A stretch of 64,000 nucleotides of DNA from Isoetes taiwanensis (Eukaryota > Streptophyta > Lycopodiopsida > Isoetales > Isoetaceae), in NCBI GenBank assembly GCA_021234155.1, contig JAJEKV010000073.1:2950001-3014000 (forward strand). The letters run 5' to 3'. The notes under the pieces were generated by a model. It was not told the DNA's origin. It ran no database searches and saw only the letters and a program-made list of their open reading frames with translations. The translations under genes and the position numbers were made by a program. Below, piece by piece: positions 63,291 through 64,000 of the stretch; positions within the stretch are counted from its first letter, which is position 1; each line of letters opens with the position of its first letter.

Positions 63291-64000
63291 AAATCTGGCA
63301 GCAGATTTTACATTGGATTCAAGCAAAAAATATAGATAATTGGTTGATGGCTGGTGATTTCAACAATACTCTTATATGGGATCAGAAATTGGGTAAAAAG
63401 ATTAACATGGCTAGAAAGGAAAGGCAATTCTGGGAGGCTCTGATGGAAATATTCTCTTATATTCCACCCTCCTCATCCAATAAGTTCTCCTGGAGCAACA
63501 AGAGGAAGAAAGATGAAAGGACAAATTGCTTGTTGTATAGATTCTACATCTGCTAAAAATCTAATCACATGGGATGATGTAGTAATCACTGGAGATATGC
63601 GCAACTCAATTTCTGATCATTATCCACAGATACTTCAAGGGAGGATTCAAGCAAAAAAAGGAGGTTTGAACACTCCATTCAAGTTTAATACTGGTCTGTT
63701 AAATAATTATTTTTTTCTTGAGGAATTCAAACTATTCATAGCCTTCAATAAAAAAAAAAAAAAGGAATTCAAACTATTCTATTCCACCCTTAGTCCAGTT
63801 AACAAAACTGAATCCATGAAATCCTTTATTCAGAAAATGATGGAAGGAAAGAATCGGATTAAAAAATGGGGAAAAGATTGGGCAATGAAGAGAAAGAAAG
63901 AAAAGCAAGAGTTGTATGAAAAAATGAAGGATGTAAGGAGTAGATTATTTTTGGATAAAGCCAATGACAGTTTACAGCAATGGGAGGAAGAACTGGAAAG
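63285..64000 (+). pseudogene. L1 endonuclease C-terminal part and linker, inverted relative to its RT
   Basis: On the + strand, from the point where the minus-strand RT segment begins, the frame reads ILHWIQAKNIDNWLMAGDFN, the APE-type endonuclease GDFN motif, then NKFSWSNKRKK. After breaks comes the basic linker MKSFIQKMMEGKNRIKKW to the window end. Head-to-head placement against the RT fragment, with the two parts nearly consecutive in the L1 map, indicates a 5' inversion. It continues beyond the window. Confidence 0.78.
63721..63779 (+). mobile_element. Tiny retroposed insertion with 17-bp target duplication
   Basis: AGGAATTCAAACTATTC occurs at 63721-63737 and again at 63763-63779. Between them lie only 25 bases: ATAGCCTTCAAT and a run of 13 A. 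This has the form of an extremely 5'-truncated L1-driven insertion inside the L1 linker. The 42 added bases keep the reading frame open. Confidence 0.75.

Overview
The window looks like a land-plant nuclear genome, probably a large TE-rich one. It is AT-rich and carries plant-type Ty3/gypsy LTR retrotransposons, L1-type LINEs, a CACTA transposon, a PIF/Harbinger-like MITE and a short GT-AG intron. The species cannot be named from sequence alone, and no intact conserved host gene was recognised.

Left part (1-19.3 kb): unrecognised T/G-rich DNA, then a 3' piece of an L1 LINE (+) that is split by a nested insertion. A Ty3/gypsy element (4433-19105, coding on -) sits in the LINE with a 5-bp target duplication ACTTT. 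A CACTA element (4947-9905, target duplication TGA) sits inside that element's 3' LTR. The LINE tail and poly(A) resume at 19106-19337. A 564-bp tandem duplication straddles the LINE/LTR junction.

Central part (about 19.7-53.7 kb): a head-to-tail array of partial copies of one multigene unit. The consensus order is: [Z+] A+ P1 B1- B2- C+ P2 D+ P3 H3- P4 F-. B1/B2 and C/D are two pairs of paralogues around a divergent promoter. H3 encodes a protein with a C-terminal histone H3-like fold and a long N-terminal extension. F resembles a DDE/RNase H-type transposase. P0-P4 are clusters of a short inverted repeat (arms CGCACCGT and ACGGTGCG, variable 4-base centre). They lie in every intergenic space that contains a gene 3' end and are absent from the only purely divergent (5'-5') space. 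This array is the best candidate here for an undescribed system: a large multigene mobile or virus-like element. The array is interrupted by a truncated second Ty3/gypsy element (26915-34137) with an unusual RNase H arrangement and its own SINE-like insertion, and by a PIF/Harbinger-like MITE (35866-36785).

Right part (53.7-64 kb): mostly unrecognised AT-rich DNA, a duplicated pseudogene of a membrane protein (57.4-59 kb), and a decayed L1 LINE on the minus strand (about 60.77-63.29 kb). Its 5' part (endonuclease) lies in inverted orientation to the window end, as expected from twin priming.

Caution: differences between repeat copies cluster at CAG/CTG triplets in several stretches (for example 18.0-18.6, 37.6, 39.5-40.0 and 50.0-50.8 kb). 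Some apparent frameshifts may therefore be long-read consensus errors rather than real decay.
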